Source: Bacteroidales bacterium
GTDB lineage: Bacteria; Bacteroidota; Bacteroidia; Bacteroidales; GCA-2748055
Direction: 5' to 3'
NCBI GenBank assembly: GCA_029210725.1
Contig: JARGFM010000012.1
Span: 1 to 36,955, forward strand
Length of the DNA: 36,955 nt
Positions 27,366 through 34,960 of the stretch are shown here, in pieces. The notes beneath the pieces are model-generated. The model saw only the letters and a list, made by a program, of their open reading frames with translations. It was not told the DNA's origin and did not search any database. Each line of letters begins with the position of its first letter. The stretch's first letter is position 1. Made by a program: the position numbers and the translations under genes.

Positions 27366-28550
27366 TTATATATATTTGATATTTACTTCCTTCAGGAATT
27401 TTTCTTCCAGCAGGCGTGCCATGCGTTTCACCACGGTTCTCCTGATCTCCAGGTCGATAGGAAGATTTGGATCCTGGTGTGCAATATTTACCCTGGTCCC
27501 TACGATGAAATGTATCTCATCACTCTGTTGAACCAGTTTGACAATCCGGTCGGCCGGACCCTTGCCAAGGGCGTAGGAGGGTGAGAAATCTTTGAGTATT
27601 CGCGTAACCTTGGTAATGGTCAGTATTCCTTCGGTCACCAGGTCCATTCCGTCCATATGGGAGACAGGAGGCAGTTCCGGATCTTCAAATACCAGGCTGT
27701 CTTCGATTTCCAGGTTCAGTTCGCGGGCAATGATATCGGCCGTTGTGGCTCCGCAAATCACTTTTTTTCCTTTGAATCCCCTGATGGTATTTCCCAGTTC
27801 TTTATCGTTTTCTTCTTCATAGGGCGGACCGGTAACAATCATCAGCTTTCGCGGTTTCCGAAAGTAGATACTGGCACAACTGGTATCGTCCCTGGAACTG
27901 TATCCATCGTTTCGGTGAGCCATGTTCACCATTTTTGATGCCAGTTTCAAGGCGGATATTTTCGGACTGTTCTGAACCAGTTTTATGGCGTACTCCTGCA
28001 TAAGCTCTCTGCCCCAACCCAGGGGAAACTGGTCGGAGCCCATTCCTGACTGAGCAATGCCATCACTGCAGAAGATGATCCGGTCCTCTTTTTTGGGTTC
28101 AAAGCTGCAGGACAGAAGTTCTTTGCCTCTGTTCTTTTCACTGTCAAGGGTTATGCTCCTCCAGGCAGGATCAAAGGGCTTGTTGTCTCTCAGGATGATG
28201 GTCTGGGGATTATCAAACTCCAGGATATTAATCTGTCCGTCGTGTTCAATATCCACGATAGTGAATGTGGAATAGCTCATTTGACGCTCACTGCATACCG
28301 GCAGGGTATTCATGATGATCTCGGCGATCCTCTCCACTTCCTTATGTTCAATGGTGAAATTCACGGCCATCGTGGCAGTAAGGGTAGCCAGTACATTGGC
28401 CTTCACCCCGTGTCCCATCCCATCGGAAAGTACCACAATGGTTCGGTTCTCCTCTTTTACCTTTCGACTGAGAAAAACATCCCCGCAAATACGTTCCTTG
28501 CCATAATTGCGTTGATCGCAGGCGACCTCCATATAGAATTTGCCGCTCAT
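27366..28550 (-). CDS. SpoIIE/PP2C-type protein phosphatase with C-terminal extension
   Basis: A 394-residue protein. Residues about 1-230 form a PP2C/SpoIIE catalytic domain with metal ligands in CGDVF (D24), VVLSDGMGHG (D43), IFCSDGIAQSG (D163) and SRDDTS (D221/D222). Residues about 235-394 are an extra domain I do not recognise (MIVTGPPYEEE, then KVICGATTADIIAREL). Ser/Thr phosphatases of this type are known partners of putative sensory (group C) [FeFe]-hydrogenase-like proteins. Its ATG overlaps the stop of the H-cluster/PAS gene (ATGA), so the two are coupled. Target unknown; an anti-sigma-antagonist-like protein would be usual but none is in the window. Confidence 0.85.
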   Translation of the reverse strand: MSGKFYMEVACDQRNYGKERICGDVFLSRKVKEENRTIVVLSDGMGHGVKANVLATLTATMAVNFTIEHKEVERIAEIIMNTLPVCSERQMSYSTFTIVDIEHDGQINILEFDNPQTIILRDNKPFDPAWRSITLDSEKNRGKELLSCSFEPKKEDRIIFCSDGIAQSGMGSDQFPLGWGRELMQEYAIKLVQNSPKISALKLASKMVNMAHRNDGYSSRDDTSCASIYFRKPRKLMIVTGPPYEEENDKELGNTIRGFKGKKVICGATTADIIARELNLEIEDSLVFEDPELPPVSHMDGMDLVTEGILTITKVTRILKDFSPSYALGKGPADRIVKLVQQSDEIHFIVGTRVNIAHQDPNLPIDLEIRRTVVKRMARLLEEKFLKEVNIKYI

Positions 28551-30409
28551 CGGTTTTTCAGGTCCTGCTTCAGATTATACGATTCAATAATCGAGTTAAG
28601 CATCCTTTCAGCCTCCGAAGTGCCCTCCCCCAGGATAAAGCCGATTTGTTGTGCCAGGCTCAGATTTTTGTCGATGACTTCGTTGAGTCTTTTGACTACC
28701 TCCTCTTTTTGTACTTCGGGGGCTGACATATCACGGATTACCGCACCAACAATCTTATTTTTTTCAATAACAAATACACTAACATTCAGAATCTTGCCAT
28801 CGTGTCGAATATCCCGGTTGGTGATGGATTCATTGTGTTTCAGTACATAAGTGAAGAGATTGTAGAAATTAAAGGGGAGAAGGGTTTTTAAATCTGCTCC
28901 GGCAAGTCCGGGCACTACTTCATTGATCTCCCTGGCCTCCTCTCCCAGCATAGTGATAAAACTGTCATTGGTCTGGATAATCTTCAGGTTCATGTCACAG
29001 ATAACCACCATGGAGGGCAGTTTATGCAGCATGCGGCGGACAATCTCAGAAGCTTCTCTGGCTGCCCCCTTCTCTTTTTGAGCCAGTCTCTCCGATTGCT
29101 TGAGTGCCTCCTGGGCCTGAGCCAGCTTCTCATTGCTTATTTTCAGGGACTGGATATGATTCTGTCTGTTATGCGAAGCATAGGTGTTACACATCTCCTG
29201 AATGGCCAGTCCCTGCGCAATCGCGATGGCAAAGTCGGTGCAGCTTGCATATCCGCAGCCACCGCAACCTACTGCGGAAGGATTTGCCTGGCCGATCTCT
29301 TCCAGGATCTGATTCAGTTTGCTTTCTGATGGAAGGGGAAGGGACTGGTCGTCCGCTTTGAATGTGCGCGTCATATCCAGGGATGCAAACTCAGTAATGC
29401 TGGCCTCCCATTCATAGCTGTCCAGAGTCTTTAAACGTTTTTCCACATATTTGAAGAGCTGGCTCTGCCGCAGGAACCTTTTTCCCCCGGCGCTTGTACC
29501 CCTTCCCATGAGGAACTCCTTATAGAACAGGTTGAAATGGTGTTTGATGGTTCCGATATTCTCTTCGAATTCTTTAATGGCATCGATCATCCCATCGCCC
29601 TCCACGGTGATTACCGGAGTCAGGTGAAGTTCCTCCTCGATACCGGCTGCCTGGATGATCCCGTTGGCCACAGGAAAGAAGGATCCCTTATAGCCCAGTG
29701 GGGGGTCAAAATCGCTGTATTCCAGATCTGTTTCATGGATATTGGCCTCCTTAAAAAGCTCCCTGAGTTCTACAAAGGTTATGGCCAGATCGATGCGGCC
29801 ATCCCCGTCGAAGCGCCTGATCTCGTCTTTACTGGCAATTAAGGGACTGATATATACCAGCAGTACCTCTTTACCGGCAATTTTCCGTACCACCCTGGCT
29901 GTAGCCGCATTCGGGGGGTCGATGGGCGCCAGGTTGGGAACAAGCCCGGGACTGTATTTTTCAACAAAAGAGACCGTTACCGGATCGTTTGACATGATAT
30001 AATACTTCCCCTTGCTCTTATCGAAGAGCTCTTTGTAGGCCCTGGCCACCAGGTCTGCCCCAAAGGCAACCTCTTGAATATATTCAAAGCCCAGTGCACG
30101 CAGCATGGTCACAAATTTCCTGTAGTCGGTGATATCCGGAAACTCGCCTGCAATGGAGGGGTCCACAAGTGCAGCCACCTCTTTTCCACTTTCCAGAATC
30201 TGGATCAACTCCTTTTTTGAATCTCTGATTTCAATGGCTCCCGGTCCGCAGACTGCCACACAGCTTCCGCAGCCAATACATCTTTCAGGGATGATCCCGG
30301 GTTTGATGCGTTCGCTCTGTACCCGGATCGCTTTCACCGGGCAGGCTCTTACGCAGGCATAACATGCGATGCATGTTTCGCTGTTGATTTTCAGGAGTGG
30401 TTCTGTCAT
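28547..30409 (-). CDS. H-cluster-type [FeFe]-hydrogenase-like protein with PAS domain; H-cluster cysteines lost
   Basis: A 620-residue protein. Two N-terminal [4Fe-4S] motifs are complete (C13/16/19/23 and C44/47/50/54). A hydrogenase large-subunit-like domain (about 65-330) aligns through its length with the kinase protein at 34961. A third Fe-S motif of the CxxCx4C...C type (C382/385/390/407), a coiled coil (about 415-460) and a PAS domain (about 460-560) follow. At the positions of the four H-cluster cysteines it has D142, L190, Y296 and F299, so it cannot hold a normal H-cluster. It is probably a redox or signalling relay to the coupled phosphatase. The frame is open from 30463, but ATG 30409 avoids overlap with the preceding gene and starts directly at the ferredoxin domain. 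Confidence 0.88.
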   Translation of the reverse strand: MTEPLLKINSETCIACYACVRACPVKAIRVQSERIKPGIIPERCIGCGSCVAVCGPGAIEIRDSKKELIQILESGKEVAALVDPSIAGEFPDITDYRKFVTMLRALGFEYIQEVAFGADLVARAYKELFDKSKGKYYIMSNDPVTVSFVEKYSPGLVPNLAPIDPPNAATARVVRKIAGKEVLLVYISPLIASKDEIRRFDGDGRIDLAITFVELRELFKEANIHETDLEYSDFDPPLGYKGSFFPVANGIIQAAGIEEELHLTPVITVEGDGMIDAIKEFEENIGTIKHHFNLFYKEFLMGRGTSAGGKRFLRQSQLFKYVEKRLKTLDSYEWEASITEFASLDMTRTFKADDQSLPLPSESKLNQILEEIGQANPSAVGCGGCGYASCTDFAIAIAQGLAIQEMCNTYASHNRQNHIQSLKISNEKLAQAQEALKQSERLAQKEKGAAREASEIVRRMLHKLPSMVVICDMNLKIIQTNDSFITMLGEEAREINEVVPGLAGADLKTLLPFNFYNLFTYVLKHNESITNRDIRHDGKILNVSVFVIEKNKIVGAVIRDMSAPEVQKEEVVKRLNEVIDKNLSLAQQIGFILGEGTSEAERMLNSIIESYNLKQDLKNR

Positions 30410-30416
30410 AGTATGT

Positions 30417-30677
30417 TTACATCTCTCCAAATTCGCTTTCCAGGATAGCCAGAACATTTTCATCGCTCACTTCCTCGTACAGCCGCGATCCAATCTTCAG
30501 TACAGGCCCTTTGTTACAGTCGCTGAAACAGTGATTACCTTTCAGGATGACCTCTCTTTCCAGCTGATGGTCTTTCAGGTATTTCTGAACCACCTGGAGA
30601 GTTTTCTTGTTTCCGCGGCTGAAACAGGAGCTGCCCAGGCATATTTTTATCTCCTTTTTCAAAAGTGTCATGGCCAT
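30417..30677 (-). CDS. Thioredoxin-like [2Fe-2S] ferredoxin (HndB-like)
   Basis: An 86-residue protein with the four-cysteine pattern of thioredoxin-like [2Fe-2S] proteins, C13-x4-C18 and C50-x3-C54 (CLGSSC; HCFSDC). Homologous domains occur in NuoE and at the N-terminus of NuoF-like hydrogenase subunits, and as the separate HndB subunit in Desulfovibrio. It could supply the cluster that the neighbouring HydB has lost, or feed electrons to the H-cluster/PAS protein seven bases downstream. First gene of the leftward operon. ATG 30671 is an alternative start. Confidence 0.88.
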   Translation of the reverse strand: MAMTLLKKEIKICLGSSCFSRGNKKTLQVVQKYLKDHQLEREVILKGNHCFSDCNKGPVLKIGSRLYEEVSDENVLAILESEFGEM

Positions 30678-30729
30678 TGAGCATTAAAGTTAACAAAATC
30701 AGTTCAGCTGAAGTAATTTATAATCTGTT

Positions 30730-30759
30730 CAAATTGATTACTGTTTGCCGAATAACAAA
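30730..30759 (-). promoter_or_regulatory. Promoter of the leftward sensor/phosphatase operon
   Basis: On the minus strand TTTG (30759-30756), 18-base spacer, TCAATTTG (30737-30730; one mismatch to TAnnTTTG). It lies inside the inverted repeat shared with the opposite promoter. Confidence 0.5.
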
Positions 30760-30769
30760 CATAATCAAT
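30733..30769. promoter_or_regulatory. Long dyad symmetry (operator candidate) between the two hydrogenase operons
   Basis: Left arm ATTGATTACTGTTTG (30733-30747), 8-base centre, right arm CAAACATAATCAAT (30756-30769). The arms are exact reverse complements except for one missing base. Each arm carries the TTTG -33 box of one of the two divergent promoters, so a dimeric regulator bound here would act on both. Confidence 0.6.
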
Positions 30770-30776
30770 ATCTTTG
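30744..30776 (+). promoter_or_regulatory. Promoter of the hydC-hydB-hydA-kinase operon
   Basis: TTTG (30744-30747), 21-base spacer, TATCTTTG (30769-30776), a perfect TAnnTTTG. Transcription would start near 30782, about 50 bases before hydC. Confidence 0.65.
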
Positions 30777-30782
30777 ATCGTT

Positions 30783-30797
30783 CTGTGAATATCACAG
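30783..30797. promoter_or_regulatory. Second dyad CTGTGA-ATA-TCACAG at the predicted start of transcription
   Basis: A perfect 6-bp inverted repeat with a 3-base centre, followed by another half-site copy CTGTGATA at 30803-30810. Its place at the predicted +1 suits a repressor. The regulator is not identifiable. Confidence 0.5.
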
Positions 30798-30834
30798 TAA
30801 TTCTGTGATATAATATGAAGTATGATCCAATTTT

Positions 30835-31311
30835 ATGGCTGATCAAGCAGCACGAATAGAAAAGATCCTGCATCAGTTCCCGCAGATAAAGAGAAATGCA
30901 CTGATTCCACTGCTACAGGCTGTTCAGGATGAGTTTGGTTTTATTTCCGAGGAGGCTGTCGCGAAAATAGGCGCCCATCTCTCGCTACCCACCAGCAAAG
31001 TCTATGGCCTGGCCACTTTCTATAACCAATTCTCTTTCTCCCCCAGGGGATTCTATCATGTAGTGCTTTGTAATGGCACCTCCTGCCATATGGGTGGCGC
31101 CGGGGACTTGTTAAATGAAATCACCAAGCTGCTGGAGATCGGTGACGGGGAGACCACACGCGATGGCTTGTTCAGCCTGGAAGTACAATCCTGTATAGGG
31201 GCATGCGGTCAGTCGCCGGTGATGTCTGTGAATGGAACATACTTTTCGGGAATCTCGGTAAAGGAGGTTCGGGAGATCATTAAACAATACAGGGAAGATG
31301 CGGAAAGATAA
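30835..31311 (+). CDS. hydC: NAD-linked [FeFe]-hydrogenase subunit HydC (NuoE-like)
   Basis: A 158-residue NuoE/24-kDa-type subunit. A helical N-terminal domain is followed by a thioredoxin-like [2Fe-2S] domain with C79-x4-C84 (CNGTSC) and C120-x3-C124 (CIGAC), all four ligands present. In trimeric HydABC enzymes it sits against HydB and passes electrons to or from the FMN site. First gene of the rightward operon; its last 14 bases overlap hydB. Confidence 0.93.
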   Translation: MADQAARIEKILHQFPQIKRNALIPLLQAVQDEFGFISEEAVAKIGAHLSLPTSKVYGLATFYNQFSFSPRGFYHVVLCNGTSCHMGGAGDLLNEITKLLEIGDGETTRDGLFSLEVQSCIGACGQSPVMSVNGTYFSGISVKEVREIIKQYREDAER

Positions 31312-33229
31312 AGCTTTATTGTTAAAGCTGGCCCGGAGTGATCGTTCCGGGTTGAATCCCGATGAATTGAAGCGGTCGGACGAACTCAGAAAAACAGAGA
31401 TTTCCAGGCCACTGGTAATGGTGAACAGCTCCACATCCGGGATTGTTGCAGGGTCGCTTCTTACCTGGAAGGCCGTTGAAAGCTATGCAGCTGATCGTTC
31501 CATTGAGCTTGATCTGACCGAAACCGGAAGCATAGGACTGAGTTCGGAAGATCCGGTGGTTTCCGTACAGATCCCGGGACGTACCCGGATTTTCTTCAGC
31601 AGGATCACGGAGGGAAGGGTCCCCTCTCTGCTGGATGACCTTTTTCACCAGGTAGTCCCTGACGGGAATGTCATTGGCCAGCTGCTTAGGGAAGGGCAGG
31701 AGCCCTGGGAAAATGTCCCGGCCCTGGCGGATCTTCCGTTTTTTGCCCTGCAGAACCGTATTGTTATGGAGTCCTGCGGCATCATCGATCCCTTCTCTCT
31801 GGAGGAGTATATGGCCGGTGGGGGATACGGGGCATTTATAAGGACCATTCGCAGTTATACCTTCAGTGAGGTTTGTGAACTGGTGACTGCCAGTGGCCTG
31901 AGGGGCCGGTCGGGGGGAGGTTTTTCGACCGGTGAAAAATGGAAAGCAGCCTTCCGTACCCCTTCGGATCAGAAATATCTGATCTGTAATGCCGAAGAGA
32001 GTGATCCCGGGGCCTTTATGGACCGCACGCTTATGGAGGGTAATCCATTTCAACTGCTTGAGGGTATTTCTATCGCGGCATATGCCATTGGTTCCAACAG
32101 AGCTTATATCTACATCCGCAGCGAATATAAAGATGCCATCAGGCGCATTAACAATGCAATCAAGGAGTTGAGAGAAATCGGGCTGCTGGGTGACAATATT
32201 CTGGACAGCGGGTACAACTTGCAGATCTCCCTGCGTAAGGGTCCGGGGGCTTTTGTTTGCGGAGAGGAGACTGCCCTGATAGCCAGCCTGGAAGGCAAGA
32301 GGGGAATGCCATCTTCCAAACCGCCTTATCCCACTACCTCCGGCTATCTGGGACGACCCACCGTGGTTAATAATGTGGAGACCCTTTCCAACCTGCCCGG
32401 GATCATCAGGAAGGGTCCGGAGTGGTTCAGGAGCATAGGTACGGAAGAGAGTCCCGGGACAAAAATATTCAGTATCTCGGGACGTGTGGCGCTGTCCGGT
32501 TTGGTGGAGGTCCCCATGGGAACCTCCTTCGATACGATCATAAACAAGATTATTGGAGGGGCAGGAAGGGGCAGGGAACTGAAAGCACTGCATTTAGGCG
32601 GACCTTCGGGATGTATGGTTCCCCTCGATCTGATGGATCTTCCGGTAAGTTATGAGGCTTTGAAGGAGAAAGGACTGATCATGGGCTCCGGAGGGGTTCT
32701 GGTGATGGACGACAGGACCTGCGTGGTGAATACAGTCAGGTTTTTCATGTACTACCTGAATAAGCAGAGCTGCGGAAAGTGCATACCCTGCAGGGAAGGA
32801 ACCAGGAGAATGGCAGAAATCCTTGCCAGTATTACCCGGAAGCCGGCAGATGAGGAGGGCTCTACCACCCTGGAAAGATTCAAGGGGGTGATGCAGCTGG
32901 AGAGTCTGGCTGAGGTGATGAAGGATACCTCCCTTTGTGGTCTGGGTCAGAATGCGCCGAACCCTGTGGTCAGTACGCTGAAATATTTCAGGCACGAATA
33001 TGAGGAGCATATCTTCGAAAGGCGCTGTCCCTCGAACACATGTACTGAGTTACGAACCTGGTACATTGATGTGGACCTTTGCACCGGATGTACGGTTTGT
33101 GCCAAAAAATGTCCGGCTGATGCAATCATTGGTACGGCGAGGCACCCCTATTTTATTGTTCAGGAGAAATGCATTGGATGCGGAATCTGCTATGATGTTT
33201 GCAAGTTTTCAGCGGTCTACTATAAATAA
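31298..33229 (+). CDS. hydB: NAD-linked [FeFe]-hydrogenase subunit HydB (NuoF-like) with cysteine-free N-terminal domain
   Basis: A 643-residue flavin subunit. FMN/NADH-binding motifs are intact: GRSGGGFSTGEKW (203-215), NAEESDPGAFMDR (231-243) and GPGAFVCGEETALI (315-328). The [4Fe-4S] of the NuoF type is present (C492, C495, C498, C547), as are two C-terminal ferredoxin motifs (C595/598/601/605 and C625/628/631/635). The N-terminal region (about 37-120) is a thioredoxin-like domain whose usual four [2Fe-2S] cysteines read N43, G48, S78 and S82; no Cys occurs before residue 160. It should still oxidise or reduce NAD(H) but lacks one cluster of the canonical chain. Confidence 0.92.
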   Translation: MRKDKALLLKLARSDRSGLNPDELKRSDELRKTEISRPLVMVNSSTSGIVAGSLLTWKAVESYAADRSIELDLTETGSIGLSSEDPVVSVQIPGRTRIFFSRITEGRVPSLLDDLFHQVVPDGNVIGQLLREGQEPWENVPALADLPFFALQNRIVMESCGIIDPFSLEEYMAGGGYGAFIRTIRSYTFSEVCELVTASGLRGRSGGGFSTGEKWKAAFRTPSDQKYLICNAEESDPGAFMDRTLMEGNPFQLLEGISIAAYAIGSNRAYIYIRSEYKDAIRRINNAIKELREIGLLGDNILDSGYNLQISLRKGPGAFVCGEETALIASLEGKRGMPSSKPPYPTTSGYLGRPTVVNNVETLSNLPGIIRKGPEWFRSIGTEESPGTKIFSISGRVALSGLVEVPMGTSFDTIINKIIGGAGRGRELKALHLGGPSGCMVPLDLMDLPVSYEALKEKGLIMGSGGVLVMDDRTCVVNTVRFFMYYLNKQSCGKCIPCREGTRRMAEILASITRKPADEEGSTTLERFKGVMQLESLAEVMKDTSLCGLGQNAPNPVVSTLKYFRHEYEEHIFERRCPSNTCTELRTWYIDVDLCTGCTVCAKKCPADAIIGTARHPYFIVQEKCIGCGICYDVCKFSAVYYK

Positions 33230-33235
33230 GGAGTG

Positions 33236-34960
33236 ATGGGAATTACACTTGTTGTAAACGGAAGGAATATAGAAGCGGAGAAGGGGGAGACCATCCTTTC
33301 TGCCCTGAATCGACATGGCATGCATGTCCCTACCATCTGCAGTGTGAAGGGACTGAGTCCTTCCGGGGCCTGCCGAATGTGCGTGGTTGAGGTGGAAGGA
33401 AGAGAAAAGCTGGTACCCTCCTGCTCCTATCCCATCGAAGAGCCCATGAAAATAATGACCCATTCTCCCAGGGTTCTGAGGGCCAGGATGACCAACGTAG
33501 AGCTCTTGCTATCCAACCATCCGGACGACTGCCTGTATTGCGAACGCAATGGTTCCTGCGAGCTGCAGTCCCTTTCGGAAGATTTGAATATCAGGGAGAG
33601 ACGTATACCCGGAAAGAGAAGCCTCTATAAGATCGACAAATCAAGTCCTGCCATCATCCATGATCCTTCAAAATGTATTTTATGCGGGCGCTGTGTCAGA
33701 ATCTGTGAGGAAATTATGAGCACCTCAACTCTGGACTTTGCCCACCGGGGGAATGAAATGAGGATATCCACCACCCTTGGCAGGCCCCTGAACTACTCTA
33801 ATTGCACATCCTGCGGACAGTGTCTGAACGCCTGTCCCACCGGGGCCCTGATCGAACATATTCAATTCCCCGAACTGGAAACTCATATACATGCCCCCGG
33901 CAAACTGGTGGTGGCACAGTACAGTGCTGCCGTGGCCGTCTCCCTGGCAGAAAGGCTTGGTTATAAGCCCGGTACCGATATGAGCGCTATCATCAACACC
34001 GTCTTGCGCCGCTATGGGTTTGATCTGGTATTTGAAAGCTCCTTCGGGGCCGATCTGATGATCCTGGAACAGGCCAGGATTTACCAGGAACGTAAAAAAA
34101 AGCCACAGGCCTTTCCGTTGATTACCAGCTCCTGTCCCGCATGGATACATTATGTCGAACAGTATTATCCGGAATTAATCCCCTTTCTTTCTCCCCTGAA
34201 ATCGCCCCAGCAAATATGCGGCACGCTGATCAGGGAGTGGTTTGCCAGGACCGGTATAGAGGATGACAAAGAGATTGTATCGGTGCTTATTTCTTCTTGC
34301 ACAGCGGCCAAGACAGAGGCACGGAGGGTGGAGATGACCCGCTCCGGAAAACCTGTGATTGACCTGGTCCTGACTACCCGCGAACTGCTCAGAATGATTA
34401 AACTCAGTGGACTGGAGCTGGAACAGCTGGAGCCCGGACTGCCTGATGCACCATTCTGTCTTTCCAGTTCTGCAGGTAAACTATGCGCTGTGTCGGGAGG
34501 TGAAACAGAAGCCACGGTCCGGACCATTTATACTCAGAGCACGGGCAGTGAAATGCTTCCTTCGAAACTACATCGATTCAGGGTACATAAATCTTTTCGC
34601 GAAATGACGGTGAAAGCCGGCTTATCTGAGATAAGGGTTGCCACCGTCAGTGGTCTGAAAAATGCTGTTGCACTGATGGAAGAGCTAAAAAAGGGGAAGA
34701 GGGAACTGGATTTGCTCGAGGTAATGGCCTGTCCGGATGGATGTATCAACGGAGGCGGACAGGCCATCCCGGCAGATGAAAAGCTGCTTCGTGCCAGGTC
34801 CAGGGCCATCTATGACCTGGATAACGGAAGCCCCTTGCATTCGGCGCACGATAACCAGGTTGTTCAAGATATTTACCAGGATCTTCTGGGCGAACCCGGA
34901 GGCGAAAAAAGCAGGGATCTGCTCTATACACTCTTTACAAAGAGGGAGGTATTGCTATAG
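33236..34960 (+). CDS. hydA: [FeFe]-hydrogenase catalytic-type subunit HydA, divergent active site
   Basis: A 574-residue protein with the full modular layout of CpI-type enzymes. It has an N-terminal [2Fe-2S] domain (C35, C46, C49, C63), a His/Cys3 [4Fe-4S] (H95, C99, C102, C108), two [4Fe-4S] motifs (C147/150/153/157 and C190/193/196/200), and the H-domain. All H-cluster cysteines are present at C300 (TSSCPAW), C355 and C499/C503 (MACPDGC), by chance numbered as in Clostridium CpI. Other active-site residues differ: S299 for C, S353 for M, A358 for K, Q279 and I282 for E. GTG 33233 is an alternative start. Six bases after hydB, zero bases before the kinase. H2 turnover is uncertain. Confidence 0.9.
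   Translation: MGITLVVNGRNIEAEKGETILSALNRHGMHVPTICSVKGLSPSGACRMCVVEVEGREKLVPSCSYPIEEPMKIMTHSPRVLRARMTNVELLLSNHPDDCLYCERNGSCELQSLSEDLNIRERRIPGKRSLYKIDKSSPAIIHDPSKCILCGRCVRICEEIMSTSTLDFAHRGNEMRISTTLGRPLNYSNCTSCGQCLNACPTGALIEHIQFPELETHIHAPGKLVVAQYSAAVAVSLAERLGYKPGTDMSAIINTVLRRYGFDLVFESSFGADLMILEQARIYQERKKKPQAFPLITSSCPAWIHYVEQYYPELIPFLSPLKSPQQICGTLIREWFARTGIEDDKEIVSVLISSCTAAKTEARRVEMTRSGKPVIDLVLTTRELLRMIKLSGLELEQLEPGLPDAPFCLSSSAGKLCAVSGGETEATVRTIYTQSTGSEMLPSKLHRFRVHKSFREMTVKAGLSEIRVATVSGLKNAVALMEELKKGKRELDLLEVMACPDGCINGGGQAIPADEKLLRARSRAIYDLDNGSPLHSAHDNQVVQDIYQDLLGEPGGEKSRDLLYTLFTKREVLL

Noticed and set aside
30783-30797. TGTGA...TCACA as a CRP site
   Set aside because: CRP sites have a 6-base centre; this has 3. 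Kept only as a dyad of unknown regulator.
31322-32593. 423-codon minus-strand ORF inside hydB
   Set aside because: Composition is typical of the antisense of a GC-rich coding frame, and it lies wholly within a well-supported gene.
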